Positions 6,128-14,656 of a stretch of 42,972 nucleotides of DNA are shown here, piece after piece. The notes beneath the pieces are model-generated. The model did no database searches. It was given only the letters and a program-made list of their open reading frames with translations, and was not told the origin of the DNA. Where the stretch lies: contig CAYZMU010000008.1 of NCBI GenBank assembly GCA_964479595.1, positions 1 through 42,972 of the forward strand. The letters run 5' to 3'. The stretch is from Firm-04 sp964479595 (lineage in GTDB: Bacteria > Bacillota > Clostridia > Oscillospirales > Ruminococcaceae). Position numbers and translations under genes: made by a program. Every line of letters starts with the position of its first letter. Position 1 is the first letter of the stretch.

Positions 6128-8944
6128 ATGCAATACCATGTCGGAGACCGGATACACGGGTTCACGATTACAAGGGTGCGTGCGGAGCGCGAAATCGGCG
6201 GGGAACTCGTGGAGGCGCGCTTTGAGCGGACCGGCACACCGCTTATCTTTCTCAACAACGGCGCGGAGAACAAGCTCTTTTCGGTCACGTTCCGCACGCT
6301 GCCCGAAAACGGCACGGGCGTTTTCCACATTCTGGAGCACTCGGTTCTGTGCGGCTCGGAAAAATACCCCGTGCGCGAGCCTTTTGTCGAGTTGCTCAAG
6401 AGTTCCATGAACACGTTTCTGAACGCGATGACTTTCCCGGATAAAACCGTCTACCCCATCTCCAGCCGCAACCGCAGAGATTATTTAAACCTCGCCTCGG
6501 TCTATCTCGACGCGGTTTTCGCCCCGAAAATTCTGACAAACCCCTCCATTTTCTTTCAGGAGGGGCGCCACCTCGAGGAGGAGGACGGCAAGCTGAGTTT
6601 TCAGGGCGTGGTGCTCAACGAGATGAAGGGCGCCATGAGCAGCGTGGAGGAGCTTTGCGCCTACGCGTTTATCGGCCTGCTCTACCCTGACACGTGCTAC
6701 GGTTTCAATTACGGCGGGGAGCCCTCGGAGATACCAAAACTCACGCTGGAGCAATTCCGCGAGACGTACAGACGCTTCTATCACCCCTCGAACGCGATTT
6801 TCTATCTCGACGGCGACGTGCCGCTTGAGGAAACGCTCGAGATGATAGAAAGTTATCTCAAAAACTTTGACAGGGAGGAGAATCTTCCGGTCTTTCGCGC
6901 GCAGGAGCCCAAGGCGGCGGTCCGCACCATCTCCTATGAACTCTCTGCGGACGAGCCCATGGAGAACCGCGTGGCGTTAGATCTTGGCAAAATCATTCCC
7001 GGAAAGCCCTCCCGCGCCAAGCTGCTCGCCATCATGGTGCTCAAGGACGCGATTGCCGGCTCCAACGAGGCCCCGCTCAAGCGCGCCGTGCTCTCGGAGA
7101 ATCTGGCGCAGGAGATGGAATTTTCGCTGGAGACCGGAATCTATCAGCCCTATTTCGACATTCTGTTTAAGAATGTAACGGACGGCAAGGAGGAGCGGAT
7201 TCTGCCCTGCCTGCGTGAAACGGTCCAAAAGCTTCTGAGCGAGGGGCTTTCCAGAGACGCGCTGCAGGCGTCGGTGAACCGGCTGGAATTCCGTTTTCTG
7301 GAGCCGGAGGAGCCGCAGGCGCTCGAGCGCATGGTCCGCTGCATGGATTCCGCGCTTTACGGCGGCGACCCGATGCGCAATCTCGTCTGCGCGAAGGATT
7401 TCGAGGAAGTCCGTCGCATGATTGCGGCGGGGGAGATGGAGGAGATTCTCCGCGAGCTGCTTTTAGAGGACGAGGGGCTTTGTGTGCTGCGTGCCGTGCC
7501 CTCCCGCGAACGCGGCGAACAGCTGCGGCGCGAGGAAGAGGCGTATGTCAAGGCGCTCGAAAACCCGGAAGAGGAGAAAGCGCGCAGCGAGGAGATGAAG
7601 GCGTGGCAGCACACGCCCGACACCCCCGAACAGCTCTCCACGCTGCCCGTGCTGCCGATAGAAGAGGTTTCAAGGGAAGTGTCGTGGGTTTCGACAGAGC
7701 AGGCGGATTTTGAGGGCGCGCGGGTTCTCTTTCACCCGCTCCATTGCCCGGGGCTGTGCCACGTCAATCTCTATTTCCCGCTGACGGATTTCTCTCTGGA
7801 GGAGCTGTCATTGCTCTCAAGGATTGCCTATGTCTTTACCAAGCTGCCGACCGCGCGGCACGGCTCTCTCGAGATGCAGCAGGAGATCAAAACCCATATC
7901 GGCTCGCTCTACGCGGATATCCCCGTGTTCGCGCCCGTGACGGAACACGAAACCTGCGCGCCGTATTTTCAGCTGAGCCTTTCCGTGCTGGAGGAAAAAC
8001 TCCCTGTCGCGCTGGAACTGACGGCGGAGCTGCTGCTGGAATCGCGCTTTGACGACCGCGAAAAGATCCGGGAAATGCTGGTCCAGCAGAGCGAGCAGGA
8101 AAAGCTGGATTTTGTGACGGCGGGGCATCTCTACGGGGTGTACGCGGTGCTTTCGCACTACACCGCGAAAGACGCCGCCAGAGAGGCGCTCGAGGGGCGC
8201 ACGGCGCTTCGCAAGGGCAAGGAACTGCTCGAACATTTTGAGGAGGGCTGGGAGGCGCTCGCGGCGGTTTTTGAGAAACTGCGCAAGACCTTCACCCGCG
8301 CGCGTGCCGTGATAAGCGTCGGCGCGGAAAAGCCCGCGGACGTAAGCGCGCTGTTAAAAAAGCTGCCGCTCGGGGAAAAGGCGCCGCGAACCGCGCGGTA
8401 CGAGTTGCGGCTGCCCATGGAAATCCGGGAGGAGATTCCCGCCGGGATAGGCTACGCCGTGGAAGGGCTGCGGCTGCCCTTTGAGGGGAAGTTCCCGCCG
8501 CCCGCGCTCTTTGTCGCGAGCAAAATCATCAGTCTGGAATACCTCTGGAACGAGGTCAGGGTGCGCGGCGGCGCCTACGGCACCGGTTTCAACGCCCGTC
8601 TGGACGGCAGTGTGTTCACCTACTCCTTCCGCGACCCGACCCCGGAAAAATCGCTGCGTATAAACGGCGCGATTGTGGATTTCCTGCGGGAATTCTTAAG
8701 CGAAACCGACCGTGTTGAGGAATTTATCATCTCCACCGTCGCCGCGAACGACCCGCTGCTCTCCCCGCGCGAGGAGGCGGCCGCCGCGGACGCGAACCGC
8801 TTCATGGGGCTGGAAAAAGCGGACAAAGAGGCGTTTCGCTCAGGGCTGCTCTCCGTCACCCGAAAAGACCTCCTCGCGGTGTGCGATATTCTGGCGGACT
8901 TCAGCGAAAAGGGCGCGAAATGGCTCCTGATTGGCAGAGGATAA
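6128..8944 (+). CDS. M16C family metalloprotease (presequence-protease/PreP-like)
   Basis: A 938-residue protein starting at ATG 6128 with AGGAAGGGG 7 bases upstream. It carries the inverted zinc motif HILEH (H67, E70, H71) of the M16 family and the downstream acidic zinc ligand in VVLNEMKGAMS. The length and the SEKYPVREPFVELLKSSMNTFLNAMT block mark the M16C group (PreP/Cym1/insulinase-associated), whose two halves form a closed chamber that degrades short unfolded peptides. No signal peptide is visible, so it is probably a cytosolic oligopeptidase. The substrate is unknown. A bidirectional terminator follows. Confidence 0.93.
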   Translation: MQYHVGDRIHGFTITRVRAEREIGGELVEARFERTGTPLIFLNNGAENKLFSVTFRTLPENGTGVFHILEHSVLCGSEKYPVREPFVELLKSSMNTFLNAMTFPDKTVYPISSRNRRDYLNLASVYLDAVFAPKILTNPSIFFQEGRHLEEEDGKLSFQGVVLNEMKGAMSSVEELCAYAFIGLLYPDTCYGFNYGGEPSEIPKLTLEQFRETYRRFYHPSNAIFYLDGDVPLEETLEMIESYLKNFDREENLPVFRAQEPKAAVRTISYELSADEPMENRVALDLGKIIPGKPSRAKLLAIMVLKDAIAGSNEAPLKRAVLSENLAQEMEFSLETGIYQPYFDILFKNVTDGKEERILPCLRETVQKLLSEGLSRDALQASVNRLEFRFLEPEEPQALERMVRCMDSALYGGDPMRNLVCAKDFEEVRRMIAAGEMEEILRELLLEDEGLCVLRAVPSRERGEQLRREEEAYVKALENPEEEKARSEEMKAWQHTPDTPEQLSTLPVLPIEEVSREVSWVSTEQADFEGARVLFHPLHCPGLCHVNLYFPLTDFSLEELSLLSRIAYVFTKLPTARHGSLEMQQEIKTHIGSLYADIPVFAPVTEHETCAPYFQLSLSVLEEKLPVALELTAELLLESRFDDREKIREMLVQQSEQEKLDFVTAGHLYGVYAVLSHYTAKDAAREALEGRTALRKGKELLEHFEEGWEALAAVFEKLRKTFTRARAVISVGAEKPADVSALLKKLPLGEKAPRTARYELRLPMEIREEIPAGIGYAVEGLRLPFEGKFPPPALFVASKIISLEYLWNEVRVRGGAYGTGFNARLDGSVFTYSFRDPTPEKSLRINGAIVDFLREFLSETDRVEEFIISTVAANDPLLSPREEAAAADANRFMGLEKADKEAFRSGLLSVTRKDLLAVCDILADFSEKGAKWLLIGRG

Positions 8945-8979
8945 AAACAAGCCACGCTTTCAAGGCGTGGCTTTTGTTT
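8943..8979. terminator. Bidirectional terminator between the M16C protease and PBP genes
   Basis: Stem AAGCCACGC (8949-8957) / GCGTGGCTT (8965-8973), with a T-rich tail on the plus strand and an A-run upstream (8943-8947) that serves as the T-run for the leftward gene. Confidence 0.85.
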
Positions 8980-8990
8980 GCGGTTTTGTT

Positions 8991-11399
8991 TCAGTTTCGC
9001 CCGTAGGAGGAGGAATCGCTGTCTTCTTCCGAATCCTCCTCGCCCGATTCGGAATGCGGCCGCCCGAGCGTGCATTCGACATTGTTGCAGTAGGGCGCGT
9101 TGGTGGATTTCCAGTAGCCCACACCGCCCTTGGGGCAGCCCGAGCCGGCGATTTTTCCGGTTGTGGCGCAGTAGTAGCTCTCAATGACCGTGTCGCATTC
9201 GGGGAAATCCGCGCCGCTATAATGCTCGACAATCCAGTCCCCGATGACATTCTTCCAAAGCTGCGGCGAGGAGATGGCGTTGTGGCCGCGAATCATCTTG
9301 TTTTCGGGGTAGCCCAGCCATACGCCGCTGACGAAATCGGGGTTGAGCCCGACAAACATCAGGTCGTACCAGTCTGTCGTCGTGCCGGTCTTGCCCGCGA
9401 GCGGAATGACCTTGCCCTTCTGCATGAGCCGCGCGCGCTTGCCGGTGCCGTTGTCGATGACGTTCTGCAGCAGCTTGTTCATGACGTAGGCGGTTTCCGG
9501 GCTGATGACGGAGGCGTAGTCGTCGCCGCCGGAGTAGACAAGCCCGCCGTCCTCGCTTTCGACGCGGCTGATGATGTGCGCGTCGCTGAAGTTGCCGCCG
9601 TTGCCGTAGACCATGAACGCGTTGACCAGATCCTCTACCGTGATGCCGTAGCCCAGAGCGCCCACGGAAAGCGGCGCGTAGTCCACGTCGGTGGATTCGT
9701 CCAGAGAGAGCCCGAGCGAGTCGGTCGCGAAGTTAAAGACGTTGATGGGCTCGTAGGTTTTGACCAGCAGCGCGGGAATCGTGTTGTAGGACTGCTCCAG
9801 CGCCTTGTAGATGAAGATCTTGGTGTTGCTGTAGCGCGTCACGTTGGAGGCGTCCGCGTAGGTCGTGTAGTTGGTCGGCCACGGCTTGTCGTTGACGGTA
9901 AGCGGCGGGTAGTCGAGGACTTTCGTGCCCCATGAGATGTAGTCGTTTTCCAGCGCGTAGCCGTAGCTTGAGACGGGCTTGATTGCCGAACCGGGCTGCT
10001 GGGGTTCGGTCGAGGCGTAGCTTGTGCCCAGAGAGCCGGATTTCTGCCCGATGCCGCCCACCGTGCAGAGAATGTTTCCGGAGTAGTCTATCGCGGTGAA
10101 GCCCGACTGCAGCTCGAGGTTTTCCTCGTCCGTGCTTACGCCGTCGCCGTCGAGATCGCGGTAGAGTGTGGTGGCCTTGCGGTTGGTCATGCCCGCGAGG
10201 ATATTGTTCAGGTCGGAATATTTTTCTTCGATATACGCCTGCATATCGCGGTCAACGGTTGTGTAAATCTGATAGCCGCCGTAGTTTATCAGGTTGAGCG
10301 CGCGCTGGAACGAAACCCCGCGCTCCTCCATCAGGCGTTCCGCGAATTCCCGCAGCGCCTCGTCCACCACCCAGGAGGTGTTTTCGGAGGTCTCCGGGTC
10401 CATATCGTCGTCCTCGTTGGCGGGGTCCTCGTCGGGGTGCTCCGCTAAGTACTCCTTGCTGTCGGTAAAGACGAGTTTCTCGTTGAGCGCCTCCTGATAT
10501 TCGTCAAAGGTAATCGTCGCGTTCTCGTACATCTGCCCGAGAATATATTCCATACGCTCGCGGTTCGCCTTTTTGCCGGTGTTGATGTAGGTGTCCGTGA
10601 AATAATAGGTGTCCGTCACGGGGTTGTAGGCTTTTTCGTAGTGCCCCGCGAAGGGGTTGTTGACTTCCGGGCTCTGCGGAATCGCGGCAAGGCACGCGCT
10701 CTCCGCAATGGAGAGTTTGTCAACCGTTTTACCGAAATATTTCTTCGCCGCCATCTGAATGCCGTTGGCGGAGCCGCCGAAACCGATGTAGTTTAAGTAG
10801 GTCTCCAGTATTTCATCCTTGCTGTAGGATTTTTCCAGCTGCATGGCGCGGCAGATTTCGCGGATTTTGCGCTGCGGGCTGGTTTCGTTGTCGCCTGTCA
10901 GATTCTTGACGAGCTGCTGGGTGATGGTGGAGCCGCCCTGCTCGGTGTTCCAGAAGCTCAGAATCATATTCGCGAACGACGCGGCGGTGCGCTTGAAATC
11001 CACGCCCTCATGCTCATAAAAGCGCTCATCTTCCGCGCAGACGAAGGCGTCTCTGGTGTGCTGCGGGACTTCGTCAAGCGTGATGGGAATGCGCTGCTGG
11101 TCCGCCTTGACGTGGTAGACATTGACAAGTTCGCCCTCTTTGGTAGTCTCGTAGATGTTGGTCGTGTAGCTCATCGTCATCTCTTGAATGCTGACCTCGG
11201 AAGGGGTCGAATCCATGTAGTTGACGACATAGGCGGTCGCGGCGAGCCCGCAGATGGCGCCGGTGGTACAGAAAAGCAGCAGCAGAGAGAGAAACGTGAC
11301 AAAAATAATGGAAAATATCTTTCCGAAAAAGCGCACAATCAGGGGCTTTTTGCGGCGTTTTTTCTTTGGCGCCGCTCCGGCTTGCGCGGCAGTGTTCAT
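8991..11399 (-). CDS. Class A penicillin-binding protein (GT51 transglycosylase / transpeptidase)
   Basis: An 802-residue protein starting at ATG 11399 with AAAGGAG upstream. Earlier in-frame codons would lie beyond the promoter. It polymerises and crosslinks peptidoglycan outside the membrane. Order: a basic cytoplasmic tail (KKKRRKK, 12-18), one membrane segment (about 28-52), a GT51 domain with the catalytic EDERFYEHEG (E123) and GGSTITQQLVKNLTGD, then a transpeptidase with SAIK (active-site Ser), SYN and KTGTT. The C-terminus ends in a short Ser/Glu/Asp-rich tail after paired Cys residues (CATTGKIAGSGCPKGG). All catalytic motifs are intact. Divergent from the cysteine desulfurase gene. 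Confidence 0.96.
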   Translation of the reverse strand: MNTAAQAGAAPKKKRRKKPLIVRFFGKIFSIIFVTFLSLLLLFCTTGAICGLAATAYVVNYMDSTPSEVSIQEMTMSYTTNIYETTKEGELVNVYHVKADQQRIPITLDEVPQHTRDAFVCAEDERFYEHEGVDFKRTAASFANMILSFWNTEQGGSTITQQLVKNLTGDNETSPQRKIREICRAMQLEKSYSKDEILETYLNYIGFGGSANGIQMAAKKYFGKTVDKLSIAESACLAAIPQSPEVNNPFAGHYEKAYNPVTDTYYFTDTYINTGKKANRERMEYILGQMYENATITFDEYQEALNEKLVFTDSKEYLAEHPDEDPANEDDDMDPETSENTSWVVDEALREFAERLMEERGVSFQRALNLINYGGYQIYTTVDRDMQAYIEEKYSDLNNILAGMTNRKATTLYRDLDGDGVSTDEENLELQSGFTAIDYSGNILCTVGGIGQKSGSLGTSYASTEPQQPGSAIKPVSSYGYALENDYISWGTKVLDYPPLTVNDKPWPTNYTTYADASNVTRYSNTKIFIYKALEQSYNTIPALLVKTYEPINVFNFATDSLGLSLDESTDVDYAPLSVGALGYGITVEDLVNAFMVYGNGGNFSDAHIISRVESEDGGLVYSGGDDYASVISPETAYVMNKLLQNVIDNGTGKRARLMQKGKVIPLAGKTGTTTDWYDLMFVGLNPDFVSGVWLGYPENKMIRGHNAISSPQLWKNVIGDWIVEHYSGADFPECDTVIESYYCATTGKIAGSGCPKGGVGYWKSTNAPYCNNVECTLGRPHSESGEEDSEEDSDSSSYGRN

Positions 11400-11466
11400 A
11401 GCGCAGTCTCCTTTCCGAACGAGGGGCAGGCAAGCGGGACTACCGAACGCCCGCTCACACACTTCC

Positions 11467-11495
11467 ATTATACCACAGTCCCGCGCGATTGTCAA
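11467..11495 (-). promoter_or_regulatory. Consensus promoter of the PBP gene
   Basis: Minus strand TTGACA (11490-11495), 17 bp, TATAAT (11467-11472), with TGG giving an extended -10. Confidence 0.9.
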
Positions 11496-11506
11496 GCGGG
11501 GGCGGG

Positions 11507-11536
11507 TTTGCATTTTCGGGGGAAATGTGGTATAAT
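11507..11536 (+). promoter_or_regulatory. Promoter of the cysteine desulfurase-thiI operon
   Basis: TATAAT at 11531-11536 with an extended TGG. The best -35 is TTTGCA (11507-11512, 18-bp spacer), which is imperfect. Divergent from the PBP promoter. Confidence 0.7.
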
Positions 11537-11562
11537 AGGGGAGTATGATGGGAAGTGAAGTC

Positions 11563-12675
11563 ATGGAGCGATATCTGGACAACGCGGCGACGACCGCGCC
11601 CTGCGAGGCGTGCGTGGCGGCAGAACTTGAGGCGCTGCGTAAAACTTACGGCAATCCCTCCTCGCTGCACAGCATGGGTGTGCGCGCGGAGCGGCTGCTC
11701 ACTCAGGCGCGGGCGCGGGTGGCTGCGGCGCTGAAAGTCTCCCCGGAGGAGATTCTCTTTACGAGCGGCGCCACGGAGAGCAATCACCTCGCGCTGCGCG
11801 GCGCGGCGACGGAATACGGGCGGCGGCGCAGACGTGTGGTCATCACCGCTGTGGAGCACAGTTCCGTGCGCGGCGCGGCGCAAATGCTTGAGGAGCAGGG
11901 CTATGAGGTGTGCAGAACGGCGCCGGACAAAAACGCTTTTCTCGCCGCCGTCAATGACAGCACCTGTGTCGCGAGTATGATGCTGGTCAACAACGAGACG
12001 GGCGCGCTGCTGCCGGTCGCGGAGACGTTTCGTGAAATCAAGAAAAATTTCCCGCGCGTCATCACGCACTGCGACGCCGTACAGGGCTTCCTGAAAATCC
12101 CGTTCACGCCGAGGGAACTCTCCGCGGATCTGGTGACCGTCAGCGGGCATAAAGTCCACGCCGCCAAAGGTGTGGGCGCGCTGTATCACGCCAGGGGCGT
12201 GCGGCTTTTCCCGCTGTGGCGCGGCGGGGAACAGGAAAACGGGCTGCGTCCCGGCACGGAGGCGGTCAGTCTGATAGCGGGTTTCGGCGCGGCTGTGGAA
12301 AGCCTGAGCGGCAATCTCAATGAACGGTATGAACACGCGCGCGCGCTGCGGCAGAGGGCGCTGGAACGTCTCTGCCCGCCGATGGTGCCGCAGTCGCCGG
12401 ACGAATCCTCGCCCTATATTCTGAGCCTTTCGCTTGAGGGCGTGCGCTCGGAGACGCTGCTGCATTTTCTGGCGGAGCGCGGCATCTACGTCTCAAGCGG
12501 TTCCGCCTGCGCCAAGGGCCGCCCGACAGGTGTGCTGGAGGCGTTCGGCATCGCGCGGGAAAAGGCGGACAGCACGATTCGGGTAAGCTTCAGCGAGGAG
12601 AATACCTTTGACGATATTGAGGCGCTGCGCGGCGCGCTGGAGGAGGCGCAAGCGCGGCTGATTCGCAAATTCTGA
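11563..12675 (+). CDS. Cysteine desulfurase (IscS/NifS family)
   Basis: A 370-residue protein. ATG 11563 gives the family-typical start MERYLDNAATT. The ATG at 11545 would be almost leaderless. A PLP enzyme that takes sulfur from L-cysteine as an enzyme persulfide and passes it to acceptors. Conserved residues: H99, D171 and Q174 of the PLP site, K197 (SGHKVH) forming the Schiff base, and C316 in SSGSACAKG as the persulfide cysteine. Followed 14 bp later by thiI, so it most likely supplies sulfur for tRNA 4-thiouridine, as the NifZ-ThiI pair does in Bacillus. No scaffold protein gene (IscU/SufU) is nearby. Confidence 0.95.
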   Translation: MERYLDNAATTAPCEACVAAELEALRKTYGNPSSLHSMGVRAERLLTQARARVAAALKVSPEEILFTSGATESNHLALRGAATEYGRRRRRVVITAVEHSSVRGAAQMLEEQGYEVCRTAPDKNAFLAAVNDSTCVASMMLVNNETGALLPVAETFREIKKNFPRVITHCDAVQGFLKIPFTPRELSADLVTVSGHKVHAAKGVGALYHARGVRLFPLWRGGEQENGLRPGTEAVSLIAGFGAAVESLSGNLNERYEHARALRQRALERLCPPMVPQSPDESSPYILSLSLEGVRSETLLHFLAERGIYVSSGSACAKGRPTGVLEAFGIAREKADSTIRVSFSEENTFDDIEALRGALEEAQARLIRKF

Positions 12676-12689
12676 AAGGAGGGCGCGCC

Positions 12690-13907
12690 GTGCGGGAAAT
12701 CATTCTGGCGAAATACGGGGAAATGGCGCTCAAGGGCTTAAACCGCGGCACGTTTGAGGACGTGCTGACAAGAAATATCCGGAGAAGGCTGAGCGAAATC
12801 GGGGAATTTTCCTACGCGCGGGCGCAGTCCACCATTTACATCACGCCCCGCGCGGAAACAGACCGCGAACGCGGGGAACTGCTGGACGAGGCCATGCCGA
12901 GGCTCAAAAAAATCTTCGGTATCGCGGCGCTTTCCAAGGCGCTCGTCTGCGAGAAAAATTTTGACGATATCCGCGCGCGCGCCAGGGATTATCTCGCGCC
13001 TGTGCTGTCGCGCGCGAAGACCTTCAAGGTGGAGGCAAAACGCGCGGACAAGGCGTTTCCGATGAAATCCCCGCAGATTTGCGCGGAACTCGGCGCCGCT
13101 TTGCTTGAGGATTTCGGGCATCTGCGCGTGGATGTTGAAAACCCGGAAGTCACGGTCACGGTGGAGATCCGCGACACAAACGCCTACCTGCACGCGGCGC
13201 GCGAAAAGGGCGCGGGCGGGCTGCCTGTGGGCACTTCCGGCGCCTGTATGCTGCTGCTGTCGGGCGGTATTGACAGCCCCGTGGCGGGCTGGCGCATGGC
13301 AAGGCGCGGCTGCACACTCTGCGCGTGCCATTTCGCGAGCCCTCCCTACACCTCCGAGCGCGCGGTGATGAAAGTCGAGCAGCTCTGCGAGAAACTGACG
13401 GTGTGGAGCGGCAGCATCGCGTTTTTCTGTGTGCCGTTCACGGAAATCGGGGAGATGATCCGCAACCGGATGCCGCCGGAGTACACGACCATCATCATGC
13501 GCCGGCTGATGGTGGAAATCGCCTGCGAGCTCGCCAAAAGGCACGACTGCGCCGCGATTGTCACCGGGGAGAGTCTGGGGCAGGTCGCGAGCCAGACGCT
13601 GCCCGCCATCGCCGCCGTGGACGCCGCCGCGAGCATACCGGTGCTGCGCCCGCTGATTGGGGCGGACAAGACGGAGATTGTCGCGCGGGCGCGTCAGATA
13701 GGCACATTCGAGACTTCCATCGAACCTTATGAGGACTGCTGTTCCGTTTTCACGCCGCCGCACCCCAAACTCCGCCCCGACCCCGAACGGGTCGCGCAGA
13801 TTCAGAGCGAGGCGGATTTCGCGCCGCTGGTGGCGCGCGCGGTCGAGGGCACGACGAAGAAGGTCTTCTCGTGGCGCGTCGCGCAGGAGGGCGGTTTTCA
13901 CGCCTGA
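12690..13907 (+). CDS. thiI: tRNA 4-thiouridine synthetase ThiI
   Basis: A 405-residue protein starting at GTG 12690, with AAAGGAGGG just upstream. ThiI adenylates U8 of tRNA and transfers sulfur to form s4U; it can also contribute sulfur for thiamine thiazole. The N-terminal ferredoxin-like and THUMP regions span about residues 1-165. The ATP PP-loop SGGIDS is at 191-196. The C-terminal EDCCSVFTPPHPKLRP motif is family-typical. The rhodanese domain found in E. coli ThiI is absent, as in Bacillus-type ThiI, so the upstream desulfurase probably delivers sulfur directly. Confidence 0.95.
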   Translation: MREIILAKYGEMALKGLNRGTFEDVLTRNIRRRLSEIGEFSYARAQSTIYITPRAETDRERGELLDEAMPRLKKIFGIAALSKALVCEKNFDDIRARARDYLAPVLSRAKTFKVEAKRADKAFPMKSPQICAELGAALLEDFGHLRVDVENPEVTVTVEIRDTNAYLHAAREKGAGGLPVGTSGACMLLLSGGIDSPVAGWRMARRGCTLCACHFASPPYTSERAVMKVEQLCEKLTVWSGSIAFFCVPFTEIGEMIRNRMPPEYTTIIMRRLMVEIACELAKRHDCAAIVTGESLGQVASQTLPAIAAVDAAASIPVLRPLIGADKTEIVARARQIGTFETSIEPYEDCCSVFTPPHPKLRPDPERVAQIQSEADFAPLVARAVEGTTKKVFSWRVAQEGGFHA

Positions 13908-13973
13908 TTCGTGGGAAACGCCCAAAACGCGCGGTCAAAATTCGGTGAAATCGACGAAGAAATTGGAGGAAAC

Positions 13974-14522
13974 ATGAAAATTCAGGATATTATCAAGCCA
14001 AAATATAGTGAAAACGACAGAATCGCGCAGGAGGACCTTGACAAAACGGTGCGTGATGTGGTAGAATTACTAATGGAGAATAGGCTGACTGTCGCGACGG
14101 GCGAGAGCCTGACAGGAGGACTGCTCTCCGAACGCGTTACATCTGTTCCGGGCGCATCCAATGTTTTTGAGCTTGGAATCTGCACCTATTCTGATAGGAT
14201 GAAGCAAGACTTGCTCCAGGTACCCCGCCCGATTCTCTCCGAATACGGCGCCGTCAGCCGCGAGACTGTTTTCGCGATGGCGGAAGGTTTACGCCGTGTT
14301 TCCGGGGCGGACTTATGTCTGACGGTTTCGGGGCTGGCCGGGCCCGGAGGCGGTACTGAAAAAACACCTGTCGGTACTGTCTACGCGGGCTTTGCCTTTC
14401 GGAACGAGGTGGCTGCCACGCTGCTTGATTTTTCGGCTATGCCGAAAGCGGACCGTGACGCAATCCGGCACAAGACGGCGGTATGTGTGTTTCAGCTTGC
14501 GAAACAACTTTTGCTCTCCTGA
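13974..14522 (+). CDS. CinA C-terminal domain protein (nicotinamide-nucleotide amidohydrolase)
   Basis: A 182-residue protein from ATG 13974, chosen for GGAGGA directly upstream. It is the stand-alone CinA-C (PncC/YdeJ-type) domain, which deamidates nicotinamide mononucleotide to nicotinate mononucleotide in NAD salvage. Diagnostic segments are ATGESLTGGLLSERVTSVPGAS (in part) near residue 40, GAVSRETVFAMAEGLR, and SGLAGPGGGTEKTPVGTVY. About 30 N-terminal residues precede the domain. It may be read through from thiI, 66 bp upstream. Its codon use looks less G/C-biased than thiI's. Confidence 0.9.
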   Translation: MKIQDIIKPKYSENDRIAQEDLDKTVRDVVELLMENRLTVATGESLTGGLLSERVTSVPGASNVFELGICTYSDRMKQDLLQVPRPILSEYGAVSRETVFAMAEGLRRVSGADLCLTVSGLAGPGGGTEKTPVGTVYAGFAFRNEVAATLLDFSAMPKADRDAIRHKTAVCVFQLAKQLLLS

Positions 14523-14656
14523 GACGAGCTGAATTTCAGGGAGCATTACCCTTGGCGGACGCTCTCACGCGCGGCATGACGGGGCCGGAAGCTGGCCTTG
14601 AGTGACGCGTTTCCTCGAAGCAGAGGAGCGGACGCGACGATGGAGGCGTTCAAGAT

